Of a stretch of DNA of 64,000 nt, positions 51,809-61,407 are shown one piece after another. Source of the stretch: Vreelandella arcis (lineage in GTDB: Bacteria; Pseudomonadota; Gammaproteobacteria; Pseudomonadales; Halomonadaceae); the NCBI RefSeq assembly GCF_900103865.1, contig NZ_FNII01000001.1:310001-374000 (forward strand), in the 5' to 3' direction. Position numbers and translations under genes: made by a program. Position 1 is the first letter of the stretch. Each line of letters starts with the position of its first letter. The notes below the pieces were generated by a model, which saw only the letters and a list, made by a program, of their open reading frames with translations, searched no databases and had not been told where the DNA came from.

Positions 51809-53794
51809 TCACAGCTTTCTAATGACAATACGGTTCCTGCCTGTGTCTTTTGCTTCATAAAGACCATTGTCAGCGCGCTTGATGGCGGCTTTTAACGTCT
51901 TTTCGTTGCTAGCGACATGCGTGACGCCAAAGGAAGCAGTAATGGTAATAGTGGCAGGCGTGTCATCGTGCTCAATAGATACATGAGCTTTTTCCACGGT
52001 AGCCCGTATGCGCTCAGCAACTTGCCACGCTTCCTCCAGCGTGGTGTTAGGCAGCAAAACTGCGAACTCCTCGCCACCGACGCGGCACAAGAGATCTTCC
52101 TGGCGCAGTAATCCTTTAATCTCGTCGGCAAAGCGCTTGAGTACTTCATCGCCTGCGTCGTGACCGTAGTCATCATTAATCTGCTTGAAATGGTCGATAT
52201 CAATGGCGATGAGCGAAATGGGAGTTTGGTGCCTTGAAGCACGTGAGATTTCAACGCTGGCCTGAGCTTGTAAATAGCGCCGATTGAATACACCGGTTAA
52301 CGGATCAGTCATTGCCTGGGCGCGAAGCTTCTCTTCAAGGTGCTTTCGATCAGTGATATCAAAAACAGAGGCGTTTGAATAAATAAAGCGGTCTTGTTCT
52401 AAATATCCAACGCTCTGAATCACCACCTGGCGCTGTTCGCCATCGGTGGCTACCAATTTGCATTCCGCTTCACCTTGGCGACCTGCTTTTACTTCCTGAA
52501 ATGCTTGATCAAAATCCAGCAGTGAATCGGAGGAAATAAAGTCACGATAGCACCGATAACCGACGGCATCACGAGTTAAGCCTAGCCAGTCAAGCTCGGT
52601 TTGATTCATCTTGATGATCACACCATCGGCATTTAACGAGTGGTAACCACAGGGGGCACTTTCATACAGGTTGCTGACTTCAATGGCTCGCTGCTGAGCT
52701 TGGTGGCGCAGCAGACGCTGCTGATGACTGCTGAAAGCCCAATAGATACCAAGTGCAACAGCTGTCGAGTAGATGAGCAGTAAAAACCACACAACACTGG
52801 CATCGTCTTGTAGTAGCGATTTCCAGGTAGGGTTGGGGAGGCTGACTCCCAACACCCAGGGTAGGGTGTCGTCCTGACTGAAAATATGTCCAGCTAAACC
52901 CTGGTGAGTTTGGCGACGCATATCCATGCGCTGAAAACGTAGTAATCGGTTCTCCTGGGTCAAAACTCCTTTATCGAGTCCGGTAATATGCTGCCATGAT
53001 TCGTCGGTAAGTTGAGCGTAATCATCACCAAAGCTCATTGGGGGCAGTTGTTGGTTTCGTTCTGTAAGTAGCCATCTTCCCTGTGCATCCGTCAATATAA
53101 CGCCCGCAGTAGGTTCCATTTGCGCTGCCTGATGAACGGCCTCGGTCAGGTGCTGCCAATTAAGGCTCAGCAAAACCATCCCTTGGCGTTCACCTTGGTC
53201 GTCAAACACAGGAGTGGCAACATTGACGACCGGAATCACTTCGCCGCTAAAAATTTCATACTGAAGATTGCGTCCGGGAGGAGAGATGTAGAGATCACGT
53301 GCAAATAGTTCACTGGCACTTTTAAAGTAATCTGTGTTGGCATGATCTCTTCTGGCTAAGCGAGGATCGGAGGGAGTATCACCTGGAATACGCAGAACCT
53401 CTACGCCTTGGTTATCGATCAGCATAAGCTTGGTGTAGCGGGGGTAATGCTTGATCAAAGTCGATAAAAATCCGGTCAATTGTTCTGGCGCTGGGCTGCC
53501 AAGACCTGCCTTACCGTCTTTGGTCATGAGCGCTTTGATGGTCGGCATTTCTGCAATAGCGAGCGCGTAGCTAAGCGTCTCGTTGATATCGCGCCACAAG
53601 GTATTTTCACTGACTTTCAAGATAGCACGTATCTCTGAGCGGGTATTCTGCTGTTGTGTTTCCAAGTGCACATGAAGAACCGGCCATAGCGTAGCGGTGA
53701 CTAAAACCAGCGGCACTATCACAGCCAATAATAGGCGCGTGAACAAACGTTGCTGAGTCAATGTTGGGTACCTGTGGTGGTTCAGACTCGCCAT
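51809..53794 (-). CDS. Membrane-bound PAS-GGDEF diguanylate cyclase with periplasmic sensor
   Basis: A 661-aa protein. A first membrane helix (about 17-38), a large periplasmic dCache-like sensor (about 45-320, with TKLMLIDNQGVEVLRIPGD and GMVLLSLNWQHL), a second helix (about 327-350), a PAS domain (about 375-490) and a GGDEF domain (about 495-660). The last has MTDPLTGVFNRRYLQ, IDIDHFKQINDDYGHDAGDE and the active GGEEF, preceded by the RxxD inhibitory site (RQED). It should synthesise c-di-GMP in response to an extracellular ligand. It is monocistronic. Confidence 0.94.
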   Translation of the reverse strand: MASLNHHRYPTLTQQRLFTRLLLAVIVPLVLVTATLWPVLHVHLETQQQNTRSEIRAILKVSENTLWRDINETLSYALAIAEMPTIKALMTKDGKAGLGSPAPEQLTGFLSTLIKHYPRYTKLMLIDNQGVEVLRIPGDTPSDPRLARRDHANTDYFKSASELFARDLYISPPGRNLQYEIFSGEVIPVVNVATPVFDDQGERQGMVLLSLNWQHLTEAVHQAAQMEPTAGVILTDAQGRWLLTERNQQLPPMSFGDDYAQLTDESWQHITGLDKGVLTQENRLLRFQRMDMRRQTHQGLAGHIFSQDDTLPWVLGVSLPNPTWKSLLQDDASVVWFLLLIYSTAVALGIYWAFSSHQQRLLRHQAQQRAIEVSNLYESAPCGYHSLNADGVIIKMNQTELDWLGLTRDAVGYRCYRDFISSDSLLDFDQAFQEVKAGRQGEAECKLVATDGEQRQVVIQSVGYLEQDRFIYSNASVFDITDRKHLEEKLRAQAMTDPLTGVFNRRYLQAQASVEISRASRHQTPISLIAIDIDHFKQINDDYGHDAGDEVLKRFADEIKGLLRQEDLLCRVGGEEFAVLLPNTTLEEAWQVAERIRATVEKAHVSIEHDDTPATITITASFGVTHVASNEKTLKAAIKRADNGLYEAKDTGRNRIVIRKL

Positions 53795-54345
53795 TCTATT
53801 ATTACCAATGCATTATACGACGCCAAGCGACGGGCTGATACGCCAGTAAGCACACTAATTGAAGAGTAGTTAACGGTATTTAAACCATAGTGAAATAAAC
53901 GTCAATCGGCCTATTAAGATCGGGCTAGAAAAAATTCATGCGGTAATACAGCCTGCAGTTAGAGATAATTGTCTTGCTTTTCTGATTTATGGATGTATTA
54001 AAATTTAATTGTCGCACCATTGAAATTCCTTTCAGAAAAACAGTCACGGTTTTTGAGTTTTATAAGCAATAACCCGAATGACCAGCTGAATTAAGTTAAA
54101 TTAAAAACTGGAAGTCGCTCAGGTAACTGCCTAACCATTTCGCAACCATGTGAACTATAGAAATTATTTTCTAGCTATAAGTAAAATAAGAAGCTTGAAA
54201 TCTATGTTTATCGGCAATCATATCACCGAAAAGGATTTACTGGCGAATCCCAGTAAAAAAACTGCTTATTTTTAATTTAAAGATGTTAGCACGGTCTCGC
54301 GAAGATTGTTTCCAGTGACCCGACCTCGATCCATAAAATCCACTG
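53795..54345. other. AT-rich intergenic region
   Basis: About 550 bp with no supportable gene; AT-rich between 53880 and 54290. It should hold the promoter of the minus-strand PAS-GGDEF gene. Confidence 0.4.
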
Positions 54346-54553
54346 AAGTGCTGCTATTGTTGACTATATATTTAGTGAAAAGCAATCTCATCGAGCCGCA
54401 CAGCTCGATCTCTTGGGTATCGCATATGACGCTACTGCCTATGATATACCGGGTTGGCGACTAGCTGAGATGTTACTTCAGTGGGCTAAAGAGTACGTGA
54501 GGCCAGAGGATTGGCGACGATTGCAAGCACGTGTCAGAAGGCGCCGCGGTTGA
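54346..54553 (+). pseudogene. Possible 3' remnant of an unknown gene
   Basis: A frame with no start codon reads FSEKQSHRAAQLDLLGIAYD, then IPGWRLAEMLLQWAKEYVRP and EDWRRLQARVRRRRG, before a stop at 54553. The composition is protein-like, with an amphipathic, strongly basic end. An upstream stop cuts it at 54343. I do not recognise it. Confidence 0.35.
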
Positions 54554-54816
54554 CTTGCTATCTAGGAAGCCAGAAACCTGCGTCTCCAGACAATTTTTCG
54601 TTTTGTGCCTCATTAATAGACCTTTGAATAATTGGCTTTTAAAGTCAGTGGCCTCGAGTTCCAGTCATGGGTAATGGAGCAATATCAGCGGTATCTATCT
54701 AGTTTATTTGTTATTTTTTGACCGATTTCCGCCGTGTTGACGGAAACCGGAACTTCCTCATTCAAGGCGTTAATGCTTACTGAAAGAAAGCGCCACAATG
54801 TCATCTCAGTCGTGCG
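54554..54816. other. Short intergenic region
   Basis: No gene seen. An inverted GTTTCCG-like CCGTGTTGACGGAAACCGG region near 54730-54752 is not followed by T in the expected place, so I do not call a terminator. Confidence 0.3.
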
Positions 54817-56466
54817 TTAAAATGACTCCCACTCCGGCTCTCTGTTTGTGCGGCTGTGCGTGCTCGGCAAGCTGGCTGATGAAGAGCTCTGCTTGGCGGG
54901 TGAGGGGGCGTTGCCCTTTGGATCACTGGGCAGCTTAAAGCTCGTAATTAGCTCAGCAAGGCGATCCGCCTGATCTTGCAGTGAGGCCGCAGCCGTACTG
55001 GTTTGTGTAACAAGCGAAACGTTTTGCTGTGTCGCCGAATCCATTTGCGTTATGGCTGTGCTCACCTGGTCGATACCGCTTTTCTGTTCGTTAACAGCCA
55101 GCGCAATTTCCTGCATCAGGTCGGTTACTTGCCTAACGGCTGCGACCGTCTCGTCCATTCCCTCGCCGCTGCGCTCCGATTGGCGAACGCCTTCTTTAAT
55201 GCGCGTGGCAATGTCGTCGATGATAACGCGGATCTCGCCGGATGATTCCGAGGTCTTAGTGGCAAGCTTGCGCACTTCGCCGGCAACTACCGCAAAGCCT
55301 CTGCCATGTTCACCTGCACGGGCAGCTTCTACCGAAGCGTTAAGCGCCAAAATATTGGTCTGGAAGGCAATGCTTTCAATGACCTGGATGATTTCCTGCA
55401 CCTTTTTGGAGTGCTCTTCCATATTGGTCATTAACTCTGTGGTTTGGTCGACTTCCTTGCGGGTATCACCGGCTTTGTGTGAAGCACTCTCTGTTAACTG
55501 ACGAGCTGAGCTTGAAGTTTGATTGTTTTGATGAACGGTCGATGACATTTCCTCCATACTGGAAGCAGTTTCCTGCAGAGCGCTTGCCTGTTCTTCGGTA
55601 CGCGAGGCTAGGTCTTCACTGCCGCTAGCAATCTCACGGGCGCTATTCGCCACAAGCTCGCCGGTTTGGGTCAGTGTGAGCATCATGTCGGTGAGCTTGT
55701 TCTGCATCAGCCGCATAGCCTGGTAAAGCTTACCGATCTCGTTGCTGCCTTCATTATGGATCTGACTGGTTAGGTCTCCTTGAGCGATATTCTCACAGAT
55801 AGTGACTGCCCGGCTTAGCGGCTTAACGATAAAGTGACGCATGCCAAATTGAAGGGCTACAAAGAGGATCAACGCTATCACTAGTAATATGGTGGAGATC
55901 CAAATCACTTGCTGGCTATAGGCTTCAGCGTCTGCCTCCATTTCACTGGCGCGATCACTGGCATAACGGCCGAAATCACGCGTTGCGCTGGTCAAATCAC
56001 TAGCGTTATCTTCCAGGCGTTGTTCGTCAGCGGCAATTTGTTCTACGTCGCCTTGCTCAATGCCGGCCACCAGATCCTCTGTAATTGCTTCTCTGTAGCT
56101 GGTGAGAACTGCCATATAATAAGGAAAACGCGATTGGTCTTCCGTGATGTCATGGGCATCAAAGGCGTCAAAGCGTGCTTGCGTACGTGCGAGACTTTCG
56201 CGAACTTGCTCAATCGATTCATCAGCCCCAGGTTCGTTGTTGCTTGAAAGTTCAACAAACTGCGCCATACGTAAACGCATTTCCATCAAGTTAACTTCCA
56301 TCCGATTAGCAGCCATTACTTGGTCTGCACTCAATTCAGACAGCTCATTGATCTCATCCAGGCTGGTGCGCGAGGCGTTGATGGAAAAAGCGCTAATGAT
56401 GAGCACCATAACAATGAGCAACGCCATCGCGCCGGTTAAGCTATGCTGAATGCGTATGTTTTTCAT
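54817..56466 (-). CDS. Methyl-accepting chemotaxis protein with four-helix-bundle sensor
   Basis: A 549-aa chemoreceptor. The first membrane helix (about 11-29) is followed by a helical periplasmic domain (about 30-185) of the 4HB/TarH type ([20 protein letters not shown]), the second helix (about 189-208), HAMP ([12 protein letters not shown]) and the MCP signalling domain with the hairpin tip [20 protein letters not shown]. The C-terminus is EWESF, again the xWxxF type that tethers CheR. No sigma-28 promoter is obvious upstream, unlike the receptor at 8412. The ligand is unknown. Confidence 0.94.
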   Translation of the reverse strand: MKNIRIQHSLTGAMALLIVMVLIISAFSINASRTSLDEINELSELSADQVMAANRMEVNLMEMRLRMAQFVELSSNNEPGADESIEQVRESLARTQARFDAFDAHDITEDQSRFPYYMAVLTSYREAITEDLVAGIEQGDVEQIAADEQRLEDNASDLTSATRDFGRYASDRASEMEADAEAYSQQVIWISTILLVIALILFVALQFGMRHFIVKPLSRAVTICENIAQGDLTSQIHNEGSNEIGKLYQAMRLMQNKLTDMMLTLTQTGELVANSAREIASGSEDLASRTEEQASALQETASSMEEMSSTVHQNNQTSSSARQLTESASHKAGDTRKEVDQTTELMTNMEEHSKKVQEIIQVIESIAFQTNILALNASVEAARAGEHGRGFAVVAGEVRKLATKTSESSGEIRVIIDDIATRIKEGVRQSERSGEGMDETVAAVRQVTDLMQEIALAVNEQKSGIDQVSTAITQMDSATQQNVSLVTQTSTAAASLQDQADRLAELITSFKLPSDPKGNAPSPAKQSSSSASLPSTHSRTNREPEWESF

Positions 56467-56942
56467 GTGTGTTCCCTTGGGTTTAGCTGCGTGGGTTTCA
56501 GAGGTGTATTAATAAGTCATTTTTAATTTATTTAATTTTTATGACATCTTTGTGTTAAGCAGCTAGCGTGTCTCGCATTAGCTCTATAACTTATTATTAA
56601 GTAGCATTTGAAATGCTTCTTAATCAAGTGTCTCTTGGGAAAAATGCTTCCAAATTCCACTTGCAATGTAGCCCCCATCATTGGTAACGCCTTGGGTTTA
56701 TTTCTGGATCCTGTTGCAAAAATGATTTCTGCCTCGTTGTCAATTATCTAAAGGGTGGAGGGAGGCGCTCATCATCTCGTCCATATTTGCAATACTACCA
56801 TCGGCATTGGTAGAGGATCGTTGAATTACTAAAGCTGATGCCTAGTGACTGGTCATTGCAACTAGCTTAAATTATAACTAATGATATTTTGTCCTTCTTG
56901 AAGGCCAAACAAAGCACCACATTTTGTCTCGGGTTAAAACTT
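56467..56942. other. Divergent promoter region
   Basis: About 475 bp between the divergent receptor and histidine kinase genes. AT-rich near 56515-56545. No RNA structure or gene supported. A possible TTG start for the kinase gene lies at 56889. Confidence 0.4.
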
Positions 56943-59249
56943 ATGCGCAAGGACGGCCTGAAGGATCAAGAAATCGAGCAGCTCAGGAAAGAGCGAGACA
57001 GGTACCGGAACCTTTTCGAGTCGGCACCCGGCCTTTACCTTGTGCTTTCACCAGAAGAATTCCGCATCGAAGGCGTGAGCGATGCGTATCTGGACGCTAC
57101 TTACACTCGAAGAGAAGACATCATCGGTCAGAAGCTCTTTGATGTTTTCCCGGACGACCCCAAAGACGCTAGCGCGGATGGAAGTCTCAACCTCAGGGCA
57201 TCTCTGCACAAGGTTAAGATGACGTTTGAACCCGACGCCATGCCACTTCAGCGTTACCCGATTCTTAATCCGCAGACCCATCAGTTCGAGCAACGTTATT
57301 GGAGTCCTGTCAATGTTCCGGTTTTTGAAGGTGATGCGCTGGTTCTGATCATCCATCGGGTTGAAGATGCCTCCTTGTCACATCGGTTATTCAAGACCCT
57401 GGAAAGCATGACTGATGCCTTCTACATGTTGGATCAGGATGCCAACTTTACCTATGTGAATAGAGTGGCCGAAAGCGTCTTGCAGAGATCCTCTGCTGAG
57501 CTGATGGGCAAAAATGTCTGGGAAGCGTTCCCGGAAGCAAAAAACACCGAGCTCTATCCTCACTATACTGAGGCAATGAAAACAGGTCAGTCCAGGCACT
57601 TCGAGTTTTACTTTCCTCCGCTCGATCACTGGTTCGAAATCAACGCCTACCCTTCCGAGGGAGGGTTGTCAGTGTATTTTCGAACGGTGACAACACGGGT
57701 ACGGCTAGAAGAACAGATCCGGGAGGCGGAAGAACGTTTTCGGCTTGCCGTGCGGGCGACGCTTGACAATATCTGGGATTGGGATCTGGTCGCCGATAGA
57801 GTTCGCTGGAACGATGGTATTGAGCCGGTATTCGGTCATGCTCAGGCGGAACTGGAATCCTCCTCGGCTTCCTGGATAAGGCGTATCCATCCTGACGATC
57901 GGGATGCCGTTGTCAGTAGTATTCATAAAGTGATTGAGGATCCTGCTGAGTTATTCTGGGAAGGTGAGTATCGGTTTCTGTGCGACGATGGCTCCTTTGT
58001 CATCGTGGATGACCGCGGGTTTGTCATCCGGGATTCATCTGGCTCGGCGACGCGAATGGTGGGAGGAATGAATGACCTTACCGAAAAGCGACTTGCCGAT
58101 CAGAAACTCAGTCAGGCTCAAAGGATGGAGTCGGTTGGTCAACTTACCGGTGGTATGGCTCACGACTTCAATAATCTTCTGACGGTCATCCTTGGCAATG
58201 GTGATCTTCTGGTTGAAGAGCTTTCCTCAAACCCTCGCTTACAGCCATTGGCGGAAACTATCTGCAATGCAGCCCAGATGGGCGCTGACCTAACTCAGCG
58301 GTTATTGGCTTTTTCACGCCGGCAGATGCTGGATCCTGAGCCGACTGATGTAGACGGATTGATCCAAAGCATGATCCAGCTGCTAGCGCGCACATTAGGG
58401 GATCATATCGAACTGACGTTTAAAAATTCGGGCCATAAACGCCTGGCGATGGTGGATCCGTCCCAGCTAGAAAATTCGCTGTTAAATCTGTGCCTAAACG
58501 CGCGTGATGCCATGGTCAATGGCGGAGTACTAACCATTGACTCTGACGTCGTAGACGTTGACGAAATCGCTTCAGAGTCTGTCGACGACCTAGTGCCAGG
58601 AAGCTATATTCGGGTTTCGGTAACAGATAACGGCTGTGGTATATCTACAGATAACCTTTCAAGAGTATTTGATCCCTTTTTCACTACGAAAGATCGCTCA
58701 AAGGCAACAGGCTTAGGTTTGAGCATGGTGTATGGGTTTGCTCGGCAAAGTGCAGGCCATGTCAGTATTGACTCAGAGCCTTCTATAGGTACCTGTGTCA
58801 AACTGTATTTGCCCGTTCACTGGTCGTCACCACAAGTCTCCTTAAAAGGTCATGAACATAAGATTCCAAGCCAATATGAAGCTCATAAGACAATCCTGGT
58901 TGTTGAAGACGATGAGTTAGTGCGAGATCAAGTCAGAAATCAGCTGACCATGTCGGGCTATCGAGTGCATTCAGCGTCAACGGCCAGCGAAGCACTCACA
59001 CTTATTGAAGAGCAACCGGATATTGATCTGCTGTTCACTGACATCATGATGCCCGGTATGACAGGACGTGAACTGGCGGAAAAGGTCCAGGAAATCAGGC
59101 CTAGAATGCCCGTTCTTTTTACTTCGGGCTATGCGGAGGAGTTGCTCACTGCCGACTACACCGGGAAGCCGACGTTTTCGCTACTCTCCAAGCCTTACCG
59201 CAAGGCGGAGCTACTCGAACGGATAAGCAGGGCAATCCATGAACGCTAA
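56943..59249 (+). CDS. PAS-containing hybrid histidine kinase with receiver domain
   Basis: An approximately 768-aa soluble kinase. The start at 56943 (MRKDGLKDQEIEQLRKERD) is preferred; a TTG at 56889 would add 18 residues. Three PAS domains follow a short coiled coil, including DAFYMLDQDANFTYVNRVAE and one with WDWDLVADRVRW. The dimerisation domain has MESVGQLTGGMAHDFNNLLT (phospho-acceptor His), and the ATPase has NLCLNARDAM (N box), DNGCGI and GLGLSMVYGFA (G boxes). The C-terminal receiver has ILVVEDDELVRD and phospho-acceptor Asp in LLFTDIMMPG. It is the first gene of a three-gene overlapping operon. No membrane helix, so it senses an internal signal. Confidence 0.93.
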   Translation: MRKDGLKDQEIEQLRKERDRYRNLFESAPGLYLVLSPEEFRIEGVSDAYLDATYTRREDIIGQKLFDVFPDDPKDASADGSLNLRASLHKVKMTFEPDAMPLQRYPILNPQTHQFEQRYWSPVNVPVFEGDALVLIIHRVEDASLSHRLFKTLESMTDAFYMLDQDANFTYVNRVAESVLQRSSAELMGKNVWEAFPEAKNTELYPHYTEAMKTGQSRHFEFYFPPLDHWFEINAYPSEGGLSVYFRTVTTRVRLEEQIREAEERFRLAVRATLDNIWDWDLVADRVRWNDGIEPVFGHAQAELESSSASWIRRIHPDDRDAVVSSIHKVIEDPAELFWEGEYRFLCDDGSFVIVDDRGFVIRDSSGSATRMVGGMNDLTEKRLADQKLSQAQRMESVGQLTGGMAHDFNNLLTVILGNGDLLVEELSSNPRLQPLAETICNAAQMGADLTQRLLAFSRRQMLDPEPTDVDGLIQSMIQLLARTLGDHIELTFKNSGHKRLAMVDPSQLENSLLNLCLNARDAMVNGGVLTIDSDVVDVDEIASESVDDLVPGSYIRVSVTDNGCGISTDNLSRVFDPFFTTKDRSKATGLGLSMVYGFARQSAGHVSIDSEPSIGTCVKLYLPVHWSSPQVSLKGHEHKIPSQYEAHKTILVVEDDELVRDQVRNQLTMSGYRVHSASTASEALTLIEEQPDIDLLFTDIMMPGMTGRELAEKVQEIRPRMPVLFTSGYAEELLTADYTGKPTFSLLSKPYRKAELLERISRAIHER

Positions 59250-61407
59250 AACAGAAACGGGAAGTCTTGCCCGTCGATTGTTGGTTCTTGACGACGACGG
59301 AATGACCGGTGAAACCATTCGCAGGATTGGTGAGTTCGCGGGCCTAGAGTCCACTCATACCGCTTCGCCTGTAGAATTTTTTGAACTGGTTGAAAAGTGG
59401 CTACCAGATGTCATTGCGCTGGACCTGCTGATGCCGGAGATGGACGGTGTAGAGGTCATGGCAAAACTTTCTAGCCTGGAGTGTGATGCAAACCTGATCA
59501 TTACCAGCGGTGTTGGAACCGAAGTATTAAATGCTGCCAGTTTGTCTGCAAGCGGACATGGCCTTAACCTGATTGGAGTGCTTCCCAAGCCCTTTTCTCA
59601 GGCAAAGCTTCGCTCTCTGCTTCTACAGCCGAATCAGCGTGAGGGAAAAGAAAAAAACATATATCAAGGCACAACATCAGAGCAGCCTACCGTGGCGGAT
59701 CTGCGTAAGGCTATCGAGTCACGTGCTATTTCCGTCGTTTATCAGCCCAAAATATTTTGCAAAACGGGGACACTGGCTGGCTTCGAAGCTCTTGCCAGGT
59801 GGTGTTTGGATGGAAAGCCCATTCCTCCTGACAGGTTCATTCCTCTTGCGGAAGAAAGCGGCCTTATCGATGATCTTACACGACTCATCATAGAACAAGC
59901 GCTTAAATGGTTGGCCGCAGTTTCCGAAGAAGGGGAAAGTAATCTCTTTGCAGGCATCGGGCAAGCCCATCTGTCTATTAATATATCGGCTCGTACTCTG
60001 ACTAACGCCCCCCTGTTTCAGTGGGTCGTTTCATTATGCGATGAGCTAGCCATAGACCACCATCGACTGATTTTCGAACTGACAGAAAGTAGCGCAATGG
60101 GTGACACGGTGACAGCGCTCGATACCCTGACAAGATTACGGATGCAGGGTTTTAAGCTATCCATCGACGATTTTGGCACTGGTTTTTCCTCTATGGTCCA
60201 ACTCGTCCGGCTGCCCTTTTCCGAGATCAAGGTCGATAAGTCCTTTGTTATGGACATCGGTGCGTCGGCGGAGTCTCGGGCCGTTACCCGGTCTATTGTG
60301 GATCTGGGTAGCAGCCTCGGGTTGCTCTCCACGGCGGAAGGGGTTGAAGATCAAGACACCCTTGATTACTTGAAAACGCTAGGGTGTGATCTTGCTCAGG
60401 GTTACTTCATCTCTAGGCCATTAAAAGACAATGATGTTGTCGACTGGTATCGACAGCGTGAGGGCGAAAGAGAAACGTTTCGTCTGGATTCTGTGAAAGA
60501 GTCAATGATCCTGGGGACGTTACCGGAGCGACGATTTGATCGGATAACACATATTGCACGCCGTTTATTCGACGTGCCTACCTCGCTGATTACCTGTCTT
60601 GATCGCGATACACAGTGGGTCAAATCGGGTAACGCCGACTCAAATTATAGAGTGCCCAGGGATGAGAGCTTTTGCACGCATACGATTATGGCGGATGGCG
60701 TGCTTATTGTTCAGGACGCACGTCTTGATACACGCTTCATGGAACTGGAGTTGGTCAAAGGCGCAAAGCACGTCAGGTTCTATGCCGGTTACCCGGTATG
60801 CCTGCCCAATGGGGCGAAGGTGGGTGCTTTATGCTTACTGGATCGGGAGCCCCGTTATTTATCGGATCGCGATATTGAAATTTTTCAACGCCTGGCGGCA
60901 ATGGTGGAAGACGAACTGACGACGCCAGAAAGTCCCAGTGATACTGTCATGGAAGGTGTTTTGAGCAAAGGCGCACTGCGTGCGAGAGCGCAAGCTACAT
61001 TGGAGCTTGCAGAAACTGTTAACGAGCCAGTAGCCGCTATACTCGTAACATTGGATCAGCTTGGCGATATCAACAGACAATTTGGTTGGGCAATGGGGGA
61101 TCGCTGTCTCAAGGCAGTAGCCGCTGTCATCAACCGTATTTCGAACCCATCGGATATGGTAGGGCGTTACCGAGGCGGAGAAATTGTCATTATCAGAATG
61201 AATCCAAGCGTGGCCGATGCACAAGCGCTTTGCGAGGATTTACAGCAGTCGCTCGAAGCACTCAGCAATACCCTTCATATCCCAATGCATGCGCTAGTGT
61301 CCATTGCCTTTCTTGATACCAAGAAACCGGGGGCCCTGGAAACGGCTATTGAAGACGCTCGGGCCTCGGCAACGGCCGTGGGGATATCACTGGAAGGAAA
61401 GCGCTGA
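59239..61407 (+). CDS. REC-EAL-GAF-(degenerate)GGDEF c-di-GMP signalling protein
   Basis: A 722-aa protein. The receiver domain (about 12-130) has LLVLDDDGMTG and the phospho-acceptor Asp in VIALDLLMPEMDG. The EAL domain (about 155-400) shows EALARW, LSINISARTL, FELTESSA, IDDFGTGFSS, IKVDKSF and AEGVED, so all catalytic residues are present for c-di-GMP hydrolysis. A GAF domain (about 425-570) follows, and a C-terminal GGDEF-like domain whose signature is RGGEI in place of GGDEF, so it is likely inactive or only GTP-binding. The order EAL before GAF and GGDEF is the reverse of the usual one. It overlaps the upstream kinase gene by 11 bp and is probably phosphorylated by a neighbouring kinase. 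Confidence 0.9.
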   Translation: MNAKTETGSLARRLLVLDDDGMTGETIRRIGEFAGLESTHTASPVEFFELVEKWLPDVIALDLLMPEMDGVEVMAKLSSLECDANLIITSGVGTEVLNAASLSASGHGLNLIGVLPKPFSQAKLRSLLLQPNQREGKEKNIYQGTTSEQPTVADLRKAIESRAISVVYQPKIFCKTGTLAGFEALARWCLDGKPIPPDRFIPLAEESGLIDDLTRLIIEQALKWLAAVSEEGESNLFAGIGQAHLSINISARTLTNAPLFQWVVSLCDELAIDHHRLIFELTESSAMGDTVTALDTLTRLRMQGFKLSIDDFGTGFSSMVQLVRLPFSEIKVDKSFVMDIGASAESRAVTRSIVDLGSSLGLLSTAEGVEDQDTLDYLKTLGCDLAQGYFISRPLKDNDVVDWYRQREGERETFRLDSVKESMILGTLPERRFDRITHIARRLFDVPTSLITCLDRDTQWVKSGNADSNYRVPRDESFCTHTIMADGVLIVQDARLDTRFMELELVKGAKHVRFYAGYPVCLPNGAKVGALCLLDREPRYLSDRDIEIFQRLAAMVEDELTTPESPSDTVMEGVLSKGALRARAQATLELAETVNEPVAAILVTLDQLGDINRQFGWAMGDRCLKAVAAVINRISNPSDMVGRYRGGEIVIIRMNPSVADAQALCEDLQQSLEALSNTLHIPMHALVSIAFLDTKKPGALETAIEDARASATAVGISLEGKR